Source: Chlorokybus atmophyticus (Eukaryota > Streptophyta > Chlorokybophyceae > Chlorokybales > Chlorokybaceae). Taken from it: DNA of 64,000 bases. Under the pieces are notes generated by a model. It did no database searches. It worked only from the letters and a program-made list of their open reading frames with translations, and was not told the DNA's origin. A program made the translations under genes and the position numbers. Below, one piece after another: positions 51,001-63,352 of this stretch (within the stretch, counting starts at the first letter, position 1; each line of letters starts with the position of its first letter). Location: NCBI GenBank assembly GCA_009103225.1, contig RHPI01000772.1, positions 573,457 to 637,456 of the forward strand, in the 5' to 3' direction.

Positions 51001-54000
51001 TGCTGAGCTCAAAAACCTATACCCCAAATCTTCTGCGGTCAAGGTAAGTGTTGGGGCAAATGGCATCAACTAGTGTTGTCAAGGAGCTGACAGGATATGG
51101 TGCCGTTTGCCTCAGAGGATACCGCTTGACTTCCTGTCTGGGGAAGACTTTCGGATAGCTGTGGACGAGTATGTTCGACCTTTCCTGAGGAAGGTATGTT
51201 GAGTACAACTCTTGGCTTGTCTACAGTCTTGTTTGAAAATAGCCGTTGCCAACTGCCATTGTTGAGAAGACCCAATGTTAATGTTGAGTGGTGCACAGGG
51301 TGTGCCGTCGCTGTTTTCCGATGTTCGATCCTTGTACGCGCGCGCAGATAAGGTACAATATCAATACAGGATCTATGCATGTCAACAGGGAGGGAGACGT
51401 GTACGTCAGCAATTTCTGTGTTGTGAGCTAAGCATGATGTAATATGACAACAGGCTGATTTCTTTGAGGAAGTGCTCACAAGCATGGATCGCTCCCTGTC
51501 AGAAACCGGCCAGTTTCCTCACAGTCATGGGTATTTCAACTAAATTCCATGTCTGCTCTCTCCTTAGTTATTTTGCGTCGCACAATTGAGAGAGTGTTGC
51601 ATCTGATCTTTACTTCCTCAGGAGTACTGTGGAAAACGGTCCCGACCCTGAGTCGTCAGCTCTATTATTCACATTATACTTCCTGGCTCAGGTAACAGTA
51701 TTATGTCGCCAGCTGGGAGGCGTCTGTCTGTTGGCCACATCTTTGCAACATGGTTTTCTTTCCTCTGCAGCACTTTGATGCACGACAACAGCCTGCACTT
51801 GCACTTGAAAAGATTGACGCAGCCATTGAGCACACACCGTCCTTTATTGATGCCTACCTATGCAAGGTATGTACGTGACATTGATCCTACAAGGTGGGTT
51901 ATTATGTTTTCAACTGTTGACTGATGCATTTGTACGCGCCATGCCAATCACAGGCAAGCATACTTGCGCATGCTGGAGACCCTGTGGCAGCGGCAGCTTA
52001 TGCAGACAATGGTCGCCAAATGGATCTCGCAGACCGCTACCTCAACAGCGAAGCCGTAAAGCGCATGCTTCGAGCTGACCAGGTCTGTGGCAGCATGTAT
52101 GTCCACATCGCATCTCAATGTGCATGAATGCACATGCTAATGCACCCGTTCCATATCAGATTGAGCTGGCAGAGAAAACGGTCGCGCTTTTCACCCGCGA
52201 TGGTGACCAGCAGAACAACCTATTTGACATGCAGTGCATGTGGTAAGACAGCTGTGAGACATTGCCCGGCGTTTGGAAGTTCGCTATTGCCGCTTGCAAG
52301 ACGTACACTTGGCAATCTGACGCGTGGGCTTTGCTGCATGGTCAGGTATGAGATTGAAATTGGCAACAGCTACCTGCGTACGGGGCAGCTTGGGCGTGCT
52401 CTGAAGAAGTTTCTGGCCGTTGAGAAGCACTATGCAGACATGGTAGGTTGGCAGCCGCAATTGCCATGTTCTTGCTACAGAAGCGCTTATGTCTCATGGT
52501 TCAACTTGGGTGTTTGTGTCTAGGTGGAAGACCAGTTTGACTTTCACACTTACTGCCTGCGCAAGATGACACTGCGAGCGTACATCCGAATACTAAGGCT
52601 AGAAGATCGTCTTCACAGCTTGACACCGTTTTGCCAAGGTGCAGCGCGGGCCGTGAGGTATCAATTGCTTTCTGTCATGTGCTGCTTACCATACGCTTGT
52701 TCATGGTACTGAGTGTGTATGCCATGTGGGATTTCCAGTGCAGTAATGAGCCTGTGGTGAATTTGTGGTTGGTTGCAGGTGTTATGTGGAGATGTGCGAT
52801 CACCCTCCAAAATCCGCTGCACAGGCCGAGGAGGAGGCCATGGCAGCGATGAGTGCTGCCGACAGGAAAAAGCATCGCGCGAAGCAAAGAAAGGCTGATG
52901 CCCTGCGAGCGAAGCGGGAAGCAGAGGAGAAGGCGGCAAGGGAAGAAGCTGCTGCTAAGGAAGCCGCTGCGGCTGCTGCCTCCTCCAACAAGTCAAGCAA
53001 GAAGACTGCAAGTGAGTTATATCTGCCGTTGCTCATGCAATGCAAACCACTTGGCTTGGGTCCTGTTCTCTGGAGCATCACCTCTGCGCTGTATTGTTGT
53101 GGTAAATCGGCTGGTCTAATACTGGTGTGTTGACAGCCAAGCAGGTGGTGGATCTTGACCCCGATGGCGAGCAACTGTTGCAGTGTGAAGATCCCTTGAC
53201 AGAGGCTGTCAAGTACCTGAGGCTCTTGCAAGAACACCATGGCTGTAGTATTGAAACGCACGAGCTCGCGTTTGAGGTGTACTCAAGACGAAAACGACCG
53301 CTGCTCGCGCTGCAAGCGGTCAAAAGGATGTTGCGCGTTGACCCCACCCATCAGGACACGTTGAAAGCGGTGGTGAAGTATTATAAGAGCGTCGAGTCCT
53401 TGCCCGAGCCCTCCACGGATGAGGAGAAGCTTGTGCGCAGCGTCATCATTGTTGAGCGCGACGAGGTGCTGGCTGGAAAAACTCTGCAACAGTATGCAGA
53501 TGACTTCCGGCAAGCAAATGTCTCTTTGGCGCACACAGTTAGCTACTGCGAGTGTTTGCTACTTTTGTCTCCAGACGCCTCCTCCCAGGTACACCCGATA
53601 CACGTGTTGCTGGGGGATCAAGCACTTGCATTTTTGGCGACTTTGATTCGTGGTTAGTACGTGCCTCATGCACGCACCAATGAATGCCTGTGTATCTGAC
53701 ATGTATGCATGCTTGCAGGTGATGCCAATTGTCGAAGCAACATGCAGTAGGTTAGAGCAGGGTGCTTCGGCAGAAGAGGTGCGACGCAGTTGGAACCTGG
53801 AGGACTGTATTGCGGTGCACAAGCTTCTGTTGGCGCGCGTTGGTGACGACATCAGCTCGCAATGGAAACAGCGGTGCTCGCAGAAGTTCCCGTTCTCGAG
53901 GTATTTTGAGGGGAGCAGTCTGGTGGCCGTAGATTCCCTTTCCTTAGATAGTGATTTAGCAAAACCTCAGGCGAATGGTAGGGTTGGGACTGATTGACTG

Positions 54001-54246
54001 CGTCACGGGTAGGGTAGTAGATTGCATTCTAGCGCGCTGCAATCCCTGTTGTCATTGGCATCCTGAAGAGGGTGTGGTTGTCAATCACTCAAGTTTCCGT
54101 TGTGTGCATGACAGTGCCATGGCACGCCACACCAGCATCACACTACTTGATGTCCTTGCGTGAGACTCTCAGGAACCAAGTCTGGCCGCGCTGATGCGTT
54201 GCCTATTCCCATGGAGGTTGACAATCTGGAAGGGAACGTGCTATAG
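48026..54246 (+). CDS. NAA15: N-terminal acetyltransferase A auxiliary subunit NAA15
   Basis: TPR scaffold that holds the NAA10 catalytic subunit and docks NatA on the ribosome for co-translational N-terminal acetylation. Twenty-two exons: 48026-48076, 49159-49237, 49594-49676, 49880-50029, 50122-50237, 50367-50466, 50544-50615, 50697-50812, 50908-51043, 51116-51193, 51299-51352, 51454-51530, 51622-51691, 51771-51866, 51954-52082, 52160-52242, 52346-52442, 52524-52657, 52779-53011, 53137-53588, 53719-53977, 54173-54246; 912 residues. Family hallmarks: [78 protein letters not shown]-type linker replaced by [30 protein letters not shown], a lysine/alanine-rich helix (about 600-650) and [10 protein letters not shown]. 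Intron 1 (about 1.1 kb) contains the duplicated transporter fragment and an N; the exons themselves are undamaged. Confidence 0.95.
48326..48814 (+). pseudogene. Truncated copy of transporter exons 7-8
   Basis: 489 bp that appear identical to 37427-37915, introns included: the whole of transporter exon 7, the following intron and most of exon 8. It stops abruptly at an N (48815) on the right and at a short G run (48319-48325) on the left. It lies in NAA15 intron 1 on the same strand and cannot code alone. Because the identity extends through intron sequence and both edges carry assembly marks, misassembly is more likely than a true recent duplication. Confidence 0.85.
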
Positions 54247-56633
54247 ACTTGAAAGCTCACCTAACATGCAATTACCGTCCTTGGAATCAACGCGTACAAG
54301 TGAAAAGTGGTGACAGCAGAGGGGGATTAAGAACCACGCACTGCCATGCACCGGCAAATGAAACGGCCTCTCTTGCTGTGAGGGTCAGCTGCTGTTCGGT
54401 TGTGTTGCGACCTTTATCTCCCATAAGGGAACTACGCTCTGCCGACTTCAGCAACGACCGAAGTCAGACAAGAGTGGAGCGCTGCCCCACAATAACCACC
54501 ACGCACGGCAAGGCGTCAGTCAACTGCAGCGTCCTCTGTTGCTGCAAGCGTCAAGCATTGCTCGGATGTGTCGCGACCTTTACTTCCCTTCTAGGACTTC
54601 CGCGCTGCCGACTTTGACAACGATCAAGCCAGTCAAGAGTAGCGCGCTATCTGTTCCAGCCTTTGCTGATGTATTGATAGTGTTGTAGTTTGCTTCCATT
54701 TGCTTGTGTGTATTGATTGTGTTTGAATGTTAGAGCTATGGGTTTCACACTACCAGGCGTTGTGGTTTTTCAGAAAAATTTTAAAACAAGAGGGGGAAGG
54801 CAGGGGGGGAGCAGCAGTAAGCTTCATATGCGCACGGGTCAGTGCTTGCTAACAGTCGCTGACAATGCACGGCTGTGTGGCAGGGTTGCTGCACAGCTGT
54901 CTGACGCATGCTGCAATGCAAGCATGACTGACAGGGATGGGGTGTAGTAGTGAGGTAGTTGGTAGACTCAAGTACTGTTAACCCGGTGGTAAACTTCAAT
55001 GCCACGGCATCCCTGGGATGTTGCATGCTCCGTGCTATCCATGCATGTATGTATTGCCCTCATCTTTTTTGGAACAACAGCAATGGACAACAAAGGACAA
55101 ACTTGCATAGCATAGCGCAGCTCTTATACCCTTCGCAAAGCATCCATTATATAGTGATGATGTCGACGTTCATCATTGGTAAAACGATGAGATTATGATA
55201 AAGTCTATATGTAGCATATCATGCCCCTTCAACGTTACACATGCTCGTGCATTGCACGAGTGTACTCTGAGCGAAGAGGGTGAATGCAAAAACACAACAT
55301 GACGTGCTCACAACATTGTAATGTGTCGTTTCGTTCATGCGCATTGCATATATGTGACCACGCTTCCAAAGACGATTCATCTGTTTGCAAGAGCCTTTGG
55401 CATAAGGTGGATCATCGTCGGTGCGACGTGTGGTACAATGCAAGGTTTTGCTTATAAGCCGCATGTTGAGACTCGTATGCATGTACAAGCATTGCATTGC
55501 TTGCGCGCTGGAATGTGCTCAGGGTGGGCGCTGCTAGAGAGGGATGTAAGCACACTCGCGAGCTGGCCAGTGCAACAGCCTCCACCAATATAGTGACAGA
55601 TTTGCAGCGCTCTTATTGTGAGGCCCGGCTTCATAATACGAGCGCTGCAAAGTCAGCATGTAGGACCCACATGCTAGCTTGCGGTGTTTGGTGATGCCAG
55701 ATGGCAGACGAGAGTGGTTATTGCTATGCGTATCATTACTGATAATCTAGGTGGCGCGTGGATGCTTTAATCATATTACAGTTTGTGCACTGTTGGACGT
55801 CATGAGTCACTTGGTGATTACCAAAAGATAATGACGCTAATCATCTGACTCGTGCTCGTCATTTCGTCATTATGTACATTTCCTTTGCTGTAACATTAGC
55901 TGCCAATGCGTTGACGGTATGTTATCATAACAATCACACCCATATTCGATGCTTAACTTTGTGCGCGTGTTCCGCTCAATGATTAATACACATCCTGCGA
56001 TGCATATACATCAGCACGTGCTGTTTGATGTTGACACTTGCCTGCGTGGTATCATTGTTGTATCCGAATACATTGTTGTATGTAAATACCGGCTTGCATG
56101 GATCCATTGTAATATATGTGATAGTTTTTTGGAATTATGCGATGCACATGACATATATCGCTATTATAATTCAATGTTGCGTTTTGAACTAATCACCGCG
56201 AATGTTGCAATTGTGGTTGTATATGGTGTGCATGTGGTTGTGTTGACATTGATGACTTGAACAAGCAGGCTTTGTGGGTGGAGAGAGAGAGAGACCTTCC
56301 GTATGCAATACACCGACAATCTTGATACGCTTCGCTAACAACCTCTTGATCCTGCGTTGTATGGTGCATGTTGCTTACTGCAATTGTGTGGTAAGTACTC
56401 ACAAATGAAGGACTTCATGAGTGTCTCATTTGCACACAGGGAAATGCTTATACAGCCCTGTGCCTCGCGACCTTGTGTGATTCATCATCGTCATCAGTGT
56501 CTTCTGGTCAGTCAGACAGAACTCAGTGATTCCACGTGTCCAGCGGCCCGTTTGCCTAACGTTAGTGCGTTACCACACTCTTGCAGCTGCCCAATTCGCA
56601 CGTTAGGGGGCGGCGGCGGCGGCGGCGGCGACT
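54247..56633. other. Intergenic region between NAA15 and pfkB genes
   Basis: No gene recognised over about 2.4 kb. It contains a degraded direct repeat (54385-54648), then AT-rich DNA, a short GA repeat at about 56281-56294 and a GGC repeat at 56609-56630 immediately before the next start codon. Confidence 0.55.
54385..54648. repeat. Degraded direct repeat, about 100-bp units
   Basis: Copies at about 54385-54484 and 54530-54648 share TGTTGCGACCTTTATCTCCC against TGTCGCGACCTTTACTTCCC, and CTGCCGACTTCAGCAACGA against CTGCCGACTTTGACAACGA, followed by a CAAGAGT block. It lies just downstream of NAA15. Confidence 0.75.
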
Positions 56634-58359
56634 ATGGCGGTGATGCCGTCCACGTCCCCGGCATCGTTGCGGGCGATTAGGGATTTAGGGAGCGGGTTGG
56701 CGACATGGCGTGGGTCGTCAACATCATCGTCAGGAGTGGCGCTCCCGCGCCGTTGCCGTCCAGGCCGCCTCTTCGTCCAGGCCGCCGGCAGCGCCAACGG
56801 ACTTGCCCTTCAAGGCGACGGCAAGCATGGACCCATTGACGTGGTGCATCTGAGCAATCTGTGCGTGGACGTCAACGTGAAGGTGAATGGATGAGATGTC
56901 CAGTTTGAGGCAGCAGAGGGTTAATTGCGTTCGCAGCTTGTCTGTTGGTTGCATTCGTACTGTACGCAAACAGTAAGTAGTAAGCAGCTGCAAACTGCAC
57001 TCTGCAACTGCTTGCTTCAATATGTGATGCTCATTTCACATGATGGCAACGAGTCGCTGTGCGCTGACTCTTCATACGACTTTGGTCACATTGAAGCTGT
57101 ACGTCATGCAGACACATGCGCAATTGGTCGCATGCTCACGTACACTTACAACTGAACTTCACTTGCTCGCTTGACGAAACAAGTCATACTCAACTCAAGA
57201 GACGCACGCACGCAATCAGGTGGATCGGTTGCCCGGCCCCTCCCGCGCCGCCCGTCTCGCGACCCTCCGCCGCCTCGAACAGCAGCAGCGAGAGCAGCAG
57301 GAGGATAGCGGGGATGGACCCTCGACGTCGAGCAGCGAGTGGGAGGAGTCGTGGGAGCCGGGAGGGAGCTCCAACTTCGCGATCGCGGCGGCGAGGATGG
57401 GTAAGAGGTGTATGTGTGTGGGCGTGCATGCGCGTGCGCGTGCACGTGCGTGCACGTGCGTGTGTGCGTGCGGGCGGGCGGGTGCGCGTGTTGGCGTAGG
57501 CATGCGTATGTGTGCTCGTGCATGCTTGCGTGCATGGGCTTGCGGATGCGTACGTGCACGTGCGTGCTTGCGTGAGCTTGCGGGCGTGCGCTTGCGTGCA
57601 TGTGTGTGCATACGTGTAAGTGCGCTTGTGCGTGCGTGCGTGCTTTCGCGAATGTTGTCCACGCAGTCAGTCCATGTGTGAGCACGTTGTGAGTTGTACA
57701 CTGCATTAGCATCTTTTATGCCAACATTGTCTTCCATGTTGAAGGCATGCGGAGCAGCATTGTTGGTTGGTGGGGCGACGACGTTTTTGGGGATTTTCTG
57801 CAAACCACACTCCACGCGGAAGGCGTCCGACTCCAACGCATGGTAAGAGGACACATGCACACACAGTGCACGTGCGTACATAGTAGTCTTGCCTTGTATA
57901 CATACCTAGTACTGGCTGTCACACCCATACAACACAAAACGTGCAACAGCAACAACTGAAAAGCATTATGTTGGTGCTTTCGAGTGCTATTCGCTGTGCG
58001 TTAGCTTCATACATACAGGGCATGTGTGTGCGAACATGGCTTGCAGAGGTGTGGTATGGTGCCTTATAAGTCAGTCAGTTGTTTGTTGAGCTCTATATAT
58101 ATGGGGCACATATGTGAACATGGTTTGTAGAGCTGTGGCGCACACACGTGTGCTCGCATATGCGCGCATGCGTGCAAGCGCACGTATGTTTGAGCGCGCG
58201 CGTGCGCCCGGCATGTGCGTGCATTACATACACAGGCGTGCGTGCGTGTGTGCGTGGCTGCGCCCCCTGCGTGTACGCGTGTGCACACGTGTGCGCGTGC
58301 ATACGTGCATGCTAGTGTGCGCAAGCACCATCCAAATCGTCCACATACATACATACACA

Positions 58360-58403
<44 letters not shown>

Positions 58404-60409
58404 CCCCACCCCCAGGTCCCTCGTTCCCACCTCCCCCTCTTCTCTCCCTCCTTCTCCGGGGAGTCCCTCGTCTGCTACGTCCTGGTGGACCGCCTCTCCG
58501 GCGCCCACGCCTTCGCGTCGCGATTCGATTTCGACGGCGACGACGGGCCGCTCTTCCGACGCATGGCGCGGATGACCAGGGAGGCGGAGGGGATGGTCGA
58601 GGGGGCGGAGGCGCTGGTGGTCAACGGGTTCGTGTTCGATGAGGTGGGTTAGTGGCGGGTTGAAAGTGCACGTGCGTGTGTGCAGGTGCGTGCCTGTGTT
58701 GGTGCATTTGTATATGGTTGGAGCTGCTGCAGCAGCAGCTCCTCCTCCGGGTTGCTTGTTTTGTGCTGTATGGTAAGGATTGCGCCCAACTTCCCTGGCC
58801 AGTGTTGTCTTTGGTGAGCGCACAGCACGGGTTGGTTTGTGCGCGATGGTGTGCGCGTGAGAAGCGTGTGGTTAAGAACGTGTGTACATCATGTGCATGT
58901 CAACAGTCGGCACTGGCTGTCGCACTACTTGATACACTATTCATTGTCGAACAGATGCCGCTGGAAGCTGTTGAGCGTGCACTCTCTTCCTTCTCCTCCT
59001 CCTCCTCATCACCATCATCATCGGTGTTCCTGGACATCGGCCCGCGGTGTGCCTCGGCGGCCTCGCGAGCGAGCATCGTGCGCGCGGTGGCTCTGTGCGA
59101 CGTGGTCATGTGCACAGCCGATGAGGCCGCAGACATTACCGGTATGCTTGACATACAACATGTCGACTGGTACACGGGCATGTGCGCGTGTACACATGCA
59201 CGCACGTCACACATGCGGGGATGTGCATACGCACGCACGTGCACGCTCACATGTGCGCATGTACTGGCACACATGCATGCAAGCACATATACACGCGTGT
59301 AAGCTCACACGCACTTCTCTTGCAGGCATCAGGGACGATGTGGGTGGGGCTGTGGAGAGGCTGTTTGAGCTTGGTAGGGGTCGGGTGGCGTGGGTTGTGG
59401 TGAAAATGGGGCGCGGGGGGTGCGCGCTCTACACGCGGGAGGGGAGGGTCACGCGGCAAGCTGCTCTCCGAGTCGAGGTAAGGAAAACGGTGGTAACTAA
59501 GTGTCTTGTATGTGTATAATTGTGCTACACACATATGCCCGCATGCATGTGCGCAAATGTGCACGCGCGTGGGTGCATGCATGGGCAATCACACGCGCGC
59601 ACACGCACGCGCGCACGCGCACGCAAAGCCTCGTACTGCTCTGCTTCAATTTGTGTTCATAACAGCATTCTGTGCGATCGAAAGTTCTCAGTATAGATGT
59701 TGTTGTGCATGTTAGGTAGCGGACACGGTTGGGTGCGGGGATTCTTTTGGCGCGGCGATCGTGCTTGGCTTCTGCCGCGCCAGACGAAGAGAGTGGGGCT
59801 ACGGCATTGGCAGCAGTATTAGCGAAGATGTCGGCGTCGAAGCCGCCACGCTCGCGCTGGCTAACGCGGTCGGGGCGGGGACGGCCACGGGGGTCGGTGC
59901 AGGAAGACAGGTGTGTGGTTGCTGACGGGCGCATGCATGTTGCAGATATGTGCGTGCGTGCGCGAGCCGAAGAGCTGCGCGTTACCTGTGGCAGATTGTG
60001 TGTTGATACTGGCTTTTGTGCATCGTTCACTCAGGTTGCGAGCATGGAGTTGGTGTGCGCGCTGCTCGAGCAGCAGCGCTTGCACCCGCATGCGAAGGAG
60101 TTGGGTGCACTCGTCGGCCGCGACGCAAAGGTGAGTTCCACGTTTATCGCACACAGTTGTCTCACCCTCTTTGCGTGCTAACACGCAACGTACGTGAACA
60201 TTGTTGGCTGACAATCAATGTCGCGTCTCTTCTTTGATCAGAGGGAGGCGGAGGTGGCCAGCGCAGCGCTGCTTTTGCTAGAAGACAGCCTGGGGCCGGA
60301 GCGGTGGAGGCACGCGCTCATGTTGGCTCGCAGTCGCGCGCAGCGGTTGGACCACAACTTGATTGTGTCGTCGTCCGCGAGGCACCCGGAGCTCTCGGGC
60401 GCCATCTAG
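56634..60409 (+). CDS. Plastid pfkB-family sugar kinase
   Basis: Predicted ribokinase/fructokinase-type enzyme transferring phosphate from ATP to a sugar or nucleoside; the substrate is unknown. Nine exons: 56634-56882, 57220-57400, 57745-57842, 58416-58643, 58955-59141, 59326-59477, 59716-59910, 60035-60130, 60242-60409; 517 residues. The N-terminal 50 residues are a plastid transit type. The domain runs from VVHLSNLCVDVNVKV through PGGSSNFAIAAARMG and VGWWGDDVFGDFLQTTLHAE to the anion hole DTVGCGDSFGAAI, where the usual GAGD is GCGD, as I recall for a land-plant plastid subgroup; the catalytic aspartate is kept. Two boundaries are soft: exon 3 uses an unusual AAG acceptor, and exon 4 could begin 48 bp later at GGGGAG without changing frame. 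Introns carry GTGC-rich and CA repeats. Confidence 0.85.
57404..57650. repeat. GTGC/GTGT-rich low-complexity intron
   Basis: Alternating purine-pyrimidine stretch (GTGCGTGCGTGC types) filling most of pfkB intron 2. Similar tracts recur in introns 3, 5 and 6 of the same gene (about 58130-58310, 59170-59300 and 59520-59630). Confidence 0.85.
58361..58402. repeat. (CA)n microsatellite
   Basis: About 21 uninterrupted CA units just upstream of the exon 4 acceptor of the pfkB gene, followed by a pyrimidine tract. Confidence 0.95.
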
Positions 60410-61163
60410 GTTGCATGCGTATGTGGTTGAATATAGATCGTTGTTGAGGGTCTTTCTTAGAGTACATATGTGTTGCTAGCGGACACCATTGGTGTGATCC
60501 AATCAATAGTGTCACAGTAAAGTACACATCGATATAGGCTGCTGATAGTTTACTTGTGCGCAACATGTCATGCGTCGTATTGATCCGCCTGCGTGTTGAC
60601 AGCAATGCAGCAAGTGGTCCGCTTACACAATTGCAGCATGGGTCCCATATCATACTTGCACATCATGTAAAGCATGGGCCCATCCATTATCACTAAGCCC
60701 AAGCGCATGATATAATTGAACTGAATGTGGAGCACAGGGTCAATCAGATGGCCCGAAATTAAAGGAGACACAGCACAGCATACCAGCAGGCAGCCACAAA
60801 CACACTTCACAAATCACCCAGCTGAAAGCATTGCAGGTTGCATATGCACAGTCATGATCTTTGGCAACAACTGCATATCATTGGTTGCGCGTGCAGCTCT
60901 GTGTCCCTAAATCTGCATGGGATCATTATGACAAGGGCCTGAAGAGCAGGTACTATCAATATGCAGATGTGACTACAGGAACGCGAATTCTTTGTTGCTG
61001 TTAATACTCATATAGTCAGTTAGTTAGTTGTTAGGCATCAATGAGGGGACGACCACGCGCACGTGAACGCGCACACGCACGCACGCATGTGCGACCTCTA
61101 GCACTCGTATCCACACAGTTGAAATGCACGTGTCCTCACGCACGCACGAAGGCAGGTTGTACA
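60410..61163. other. Convergent intergenic region
   Basis: Tail-to-tail spacer between the pfkB and AIG1-like genes. No gene or conspicuous repeat apart from a short GCAC repeat near 61060-61090. Confidence 0.6.
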
Positions 61164-63352
61164 TCAGTTGAGTTTTCCCTTCCACGCCGCGAGCATGCGT
61201 TTCCTGTCTCCCGCGTGCGCCACGGCGGACCCGAGGTACAGCACCGCGAACAGGACGGCGCTGGCGGCCACCACCACCAGGGTGAACCCTTGCGGCTGGG
61301 GGAGATTGTTCAGGAAGGGGTAAGGATACACCTGCGGGAGAGGGGAGGAAGGTGGGTGGGATTGTTGTGTCTGTGGTATCGTGCTTCTTCCACGCAGAAA
61401 AAGCAGAAGAGAATGTGAGGCACTGTTGGTTTGTCTTTTGTGTTATTGCGTTTTGATGTCGTCACGGCTTGGCAGCAGCCCCAAACTAGCGCTACCATGA
61501 CCAGTGCTGGTGCACTGCCAGTAGTACTGCAACTAGTACCTCTGGCACTGTACTGGTTGTACTATCACTACCGGTACATGCCGCTATGTGTGGTCACTAG
61601 AGCCAGTGATGACGGTAGCAGTGGTAGCGTAGTAAAAGCTTACTACCAGTTCTAGCAGCAGTGGCCACTAACAATGCCACTACAGTGGTAGTAGAGCAGC
61701 AGTACTCCTGGTAGTAGTATCAATCCTGCTGGGACTGGTGTGGCAGTAGTGCTAACAGAATCACTGGTAGCAGACATGCACGTAGCAATATAGTGCCAGT
61801 AGTTACTACTGTTGTGGCAATACTGGCACTGCTACCAGCATGTGCCAGTAATGCCACAGCATGATCTGAGATGTAAATACACGTGTACGTACCCCATTCT
61901 GGACGTAGCACACGGATATCCACGTTGTGTACGCGACGGCGAAGGCGACGGCGAGGTGGAACGACGCGCGCGGGAACGTCCGTCGGCTGGCGAAGACGTC
62001 CGCCCAGGCCACGGCCGCGTTTGCGTAGTGGACGGCGATCGAGAGCCACCAGGGACGGGGGATACTGCGATGGAGACAGTGTGTGGGTGTGGGTAGGAGT
62101 GGGTGGGTGGTTGGCAATGCAGAAGAAGCTGCATGCTCCACATTGAGCGACAATAACCAACAGTTTGTCCTTACTCTGCGCCTTCGACGGGTGCGCGCAG
62201 GGCGACATGCAGGACAGCGTTCATGACGGTGACGACGTTGGCCACGCCGAACGCCGCGCACGCCATCACGTTCGTGAACTTGTGCAGACCCCTCAACTGC
62301 AATTGCATACGAGTACACAACACACATGATTTTGTTGTGCGTCGGCTGGTTTCTTGTTAATGGCATGCACATGTACACGAGTGCGCACACACGTGTGATA
62401 GATACGCATACATGAAAACGGCGCACAAGTTGTACACAAGTATAGCATGCATGTGCGAACCCGACAGCAACATGATATGAGGGCAACAGTCACAACTTTC
62501 TCTCACCTTGGGTGCCATCTGACAGAGCACGCAGAAGAACAGCACCATGACTTGGAACGACATCCCCCAATAAGTCAAGTACTGCGCACTTACACGCACA
62601 CACATACGCACAGACGGACGGGCACGTAGTCAGCAACAGTCTTTTCGAGACAAAGAGAGAAGGAGGAGTTATGATCTCTAACACCAACAATGACAATTAT
62701 TGAGTTTGTTAATTTCAAGTACTACTCTCACCCTTGTGAACCATCCATAGCCCCTGGCGCCAGGAAGCCTCTGCGCGTCCTTGCTGAAATGCCAGCACCA
62801 TACATACAGATACCTGCCCCATGCCCACCCACCCACATTTGAGCGCATTTTCTGTTGTTCCTACAAAACTTTTTGCAAGCATTATCACACTCGTCATTAG
62901 CATCTGATGTACGTATATGCTCCGGTTTAAGAAAAGGGTTTGGTTGGTTTTGTGCAGCCAAAAGTGAATAAAGCATGGCCATGATGGCAAAGGGAAAGCG
63001 CTAATGATGCCAACAATAGTGGCAAAAGCAGGGCAAGGTTTCGCTGGCGTTTTTCCCTGCCCTGTTTTCACGCCTCGACAAGCAATGGCAATGAACCAAA
63101 CGACATAGCCTACAATACAGCTCAAGGTATGGACAAGATGAGAAACAGACCAAGCATCAGAACAACCCTCGCTGATGTTTGGCAATACGCATTGTGCATT
63201 GGTCATTACGCAAAGAAGCTGGTGAGGTAGAAAGCGAAAGTCCCCAAGCTGGAAGCAGCAGGCTCTGCTGCTGCCGTTGACCGTCCATGCCCATCAACAC
63301 CACCTCCACCTTGTCCTCCTCCTCCTCCTGCGCCGCCTCTCCGCTTCGCCAT
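61164..63352 (-). CDS. AIG1/FAR-17a-like multipass membrane protein
   Basis: Member of the androgen-induced gene 1 / ADTRP family. Animal members are membrane threonine hydrolases that cleave fatty acid esters of hydroxy fatty acids. Seven exons: 63210-63352, 63072-63120, 62732-62770, 62507-62581, 62175-62296, 61893-62064, 61164-61331; 255 residues, phases closed. A glycine-rich cytosolic N-terminus precedes about six membrane segments. Diagnostic parts are GYGWFTRYLTYWGMSFQVMV, PRPWWLSIAVHYANAAVAWA, and the family's VYPYPFLNNLPQPQGF before the last helix. The threonine of YLTYW and histidine of IAVHYAN sit where the animal catalytic Thr and His are expected, from memory of the family. Exons 2 and 3 are short (49 and 39 bp) and were placed by phase and hydrophobicity, so they are less certain than the rest. 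Confidence 0.78.
61500..61860. repeat. Degenerate GTA/GCA/CCA triplet-rich intron
   Basis: About 360 bp built from shuffled short words (CCAGTAGT, GTGGCA, TACTGG, CACTACCA and reverse complements) within the last intron of the AIG1-like gene. It reads as a decayed tandem repeat with local self-complementarity rather than coding DNA. Confidence 0.75.
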
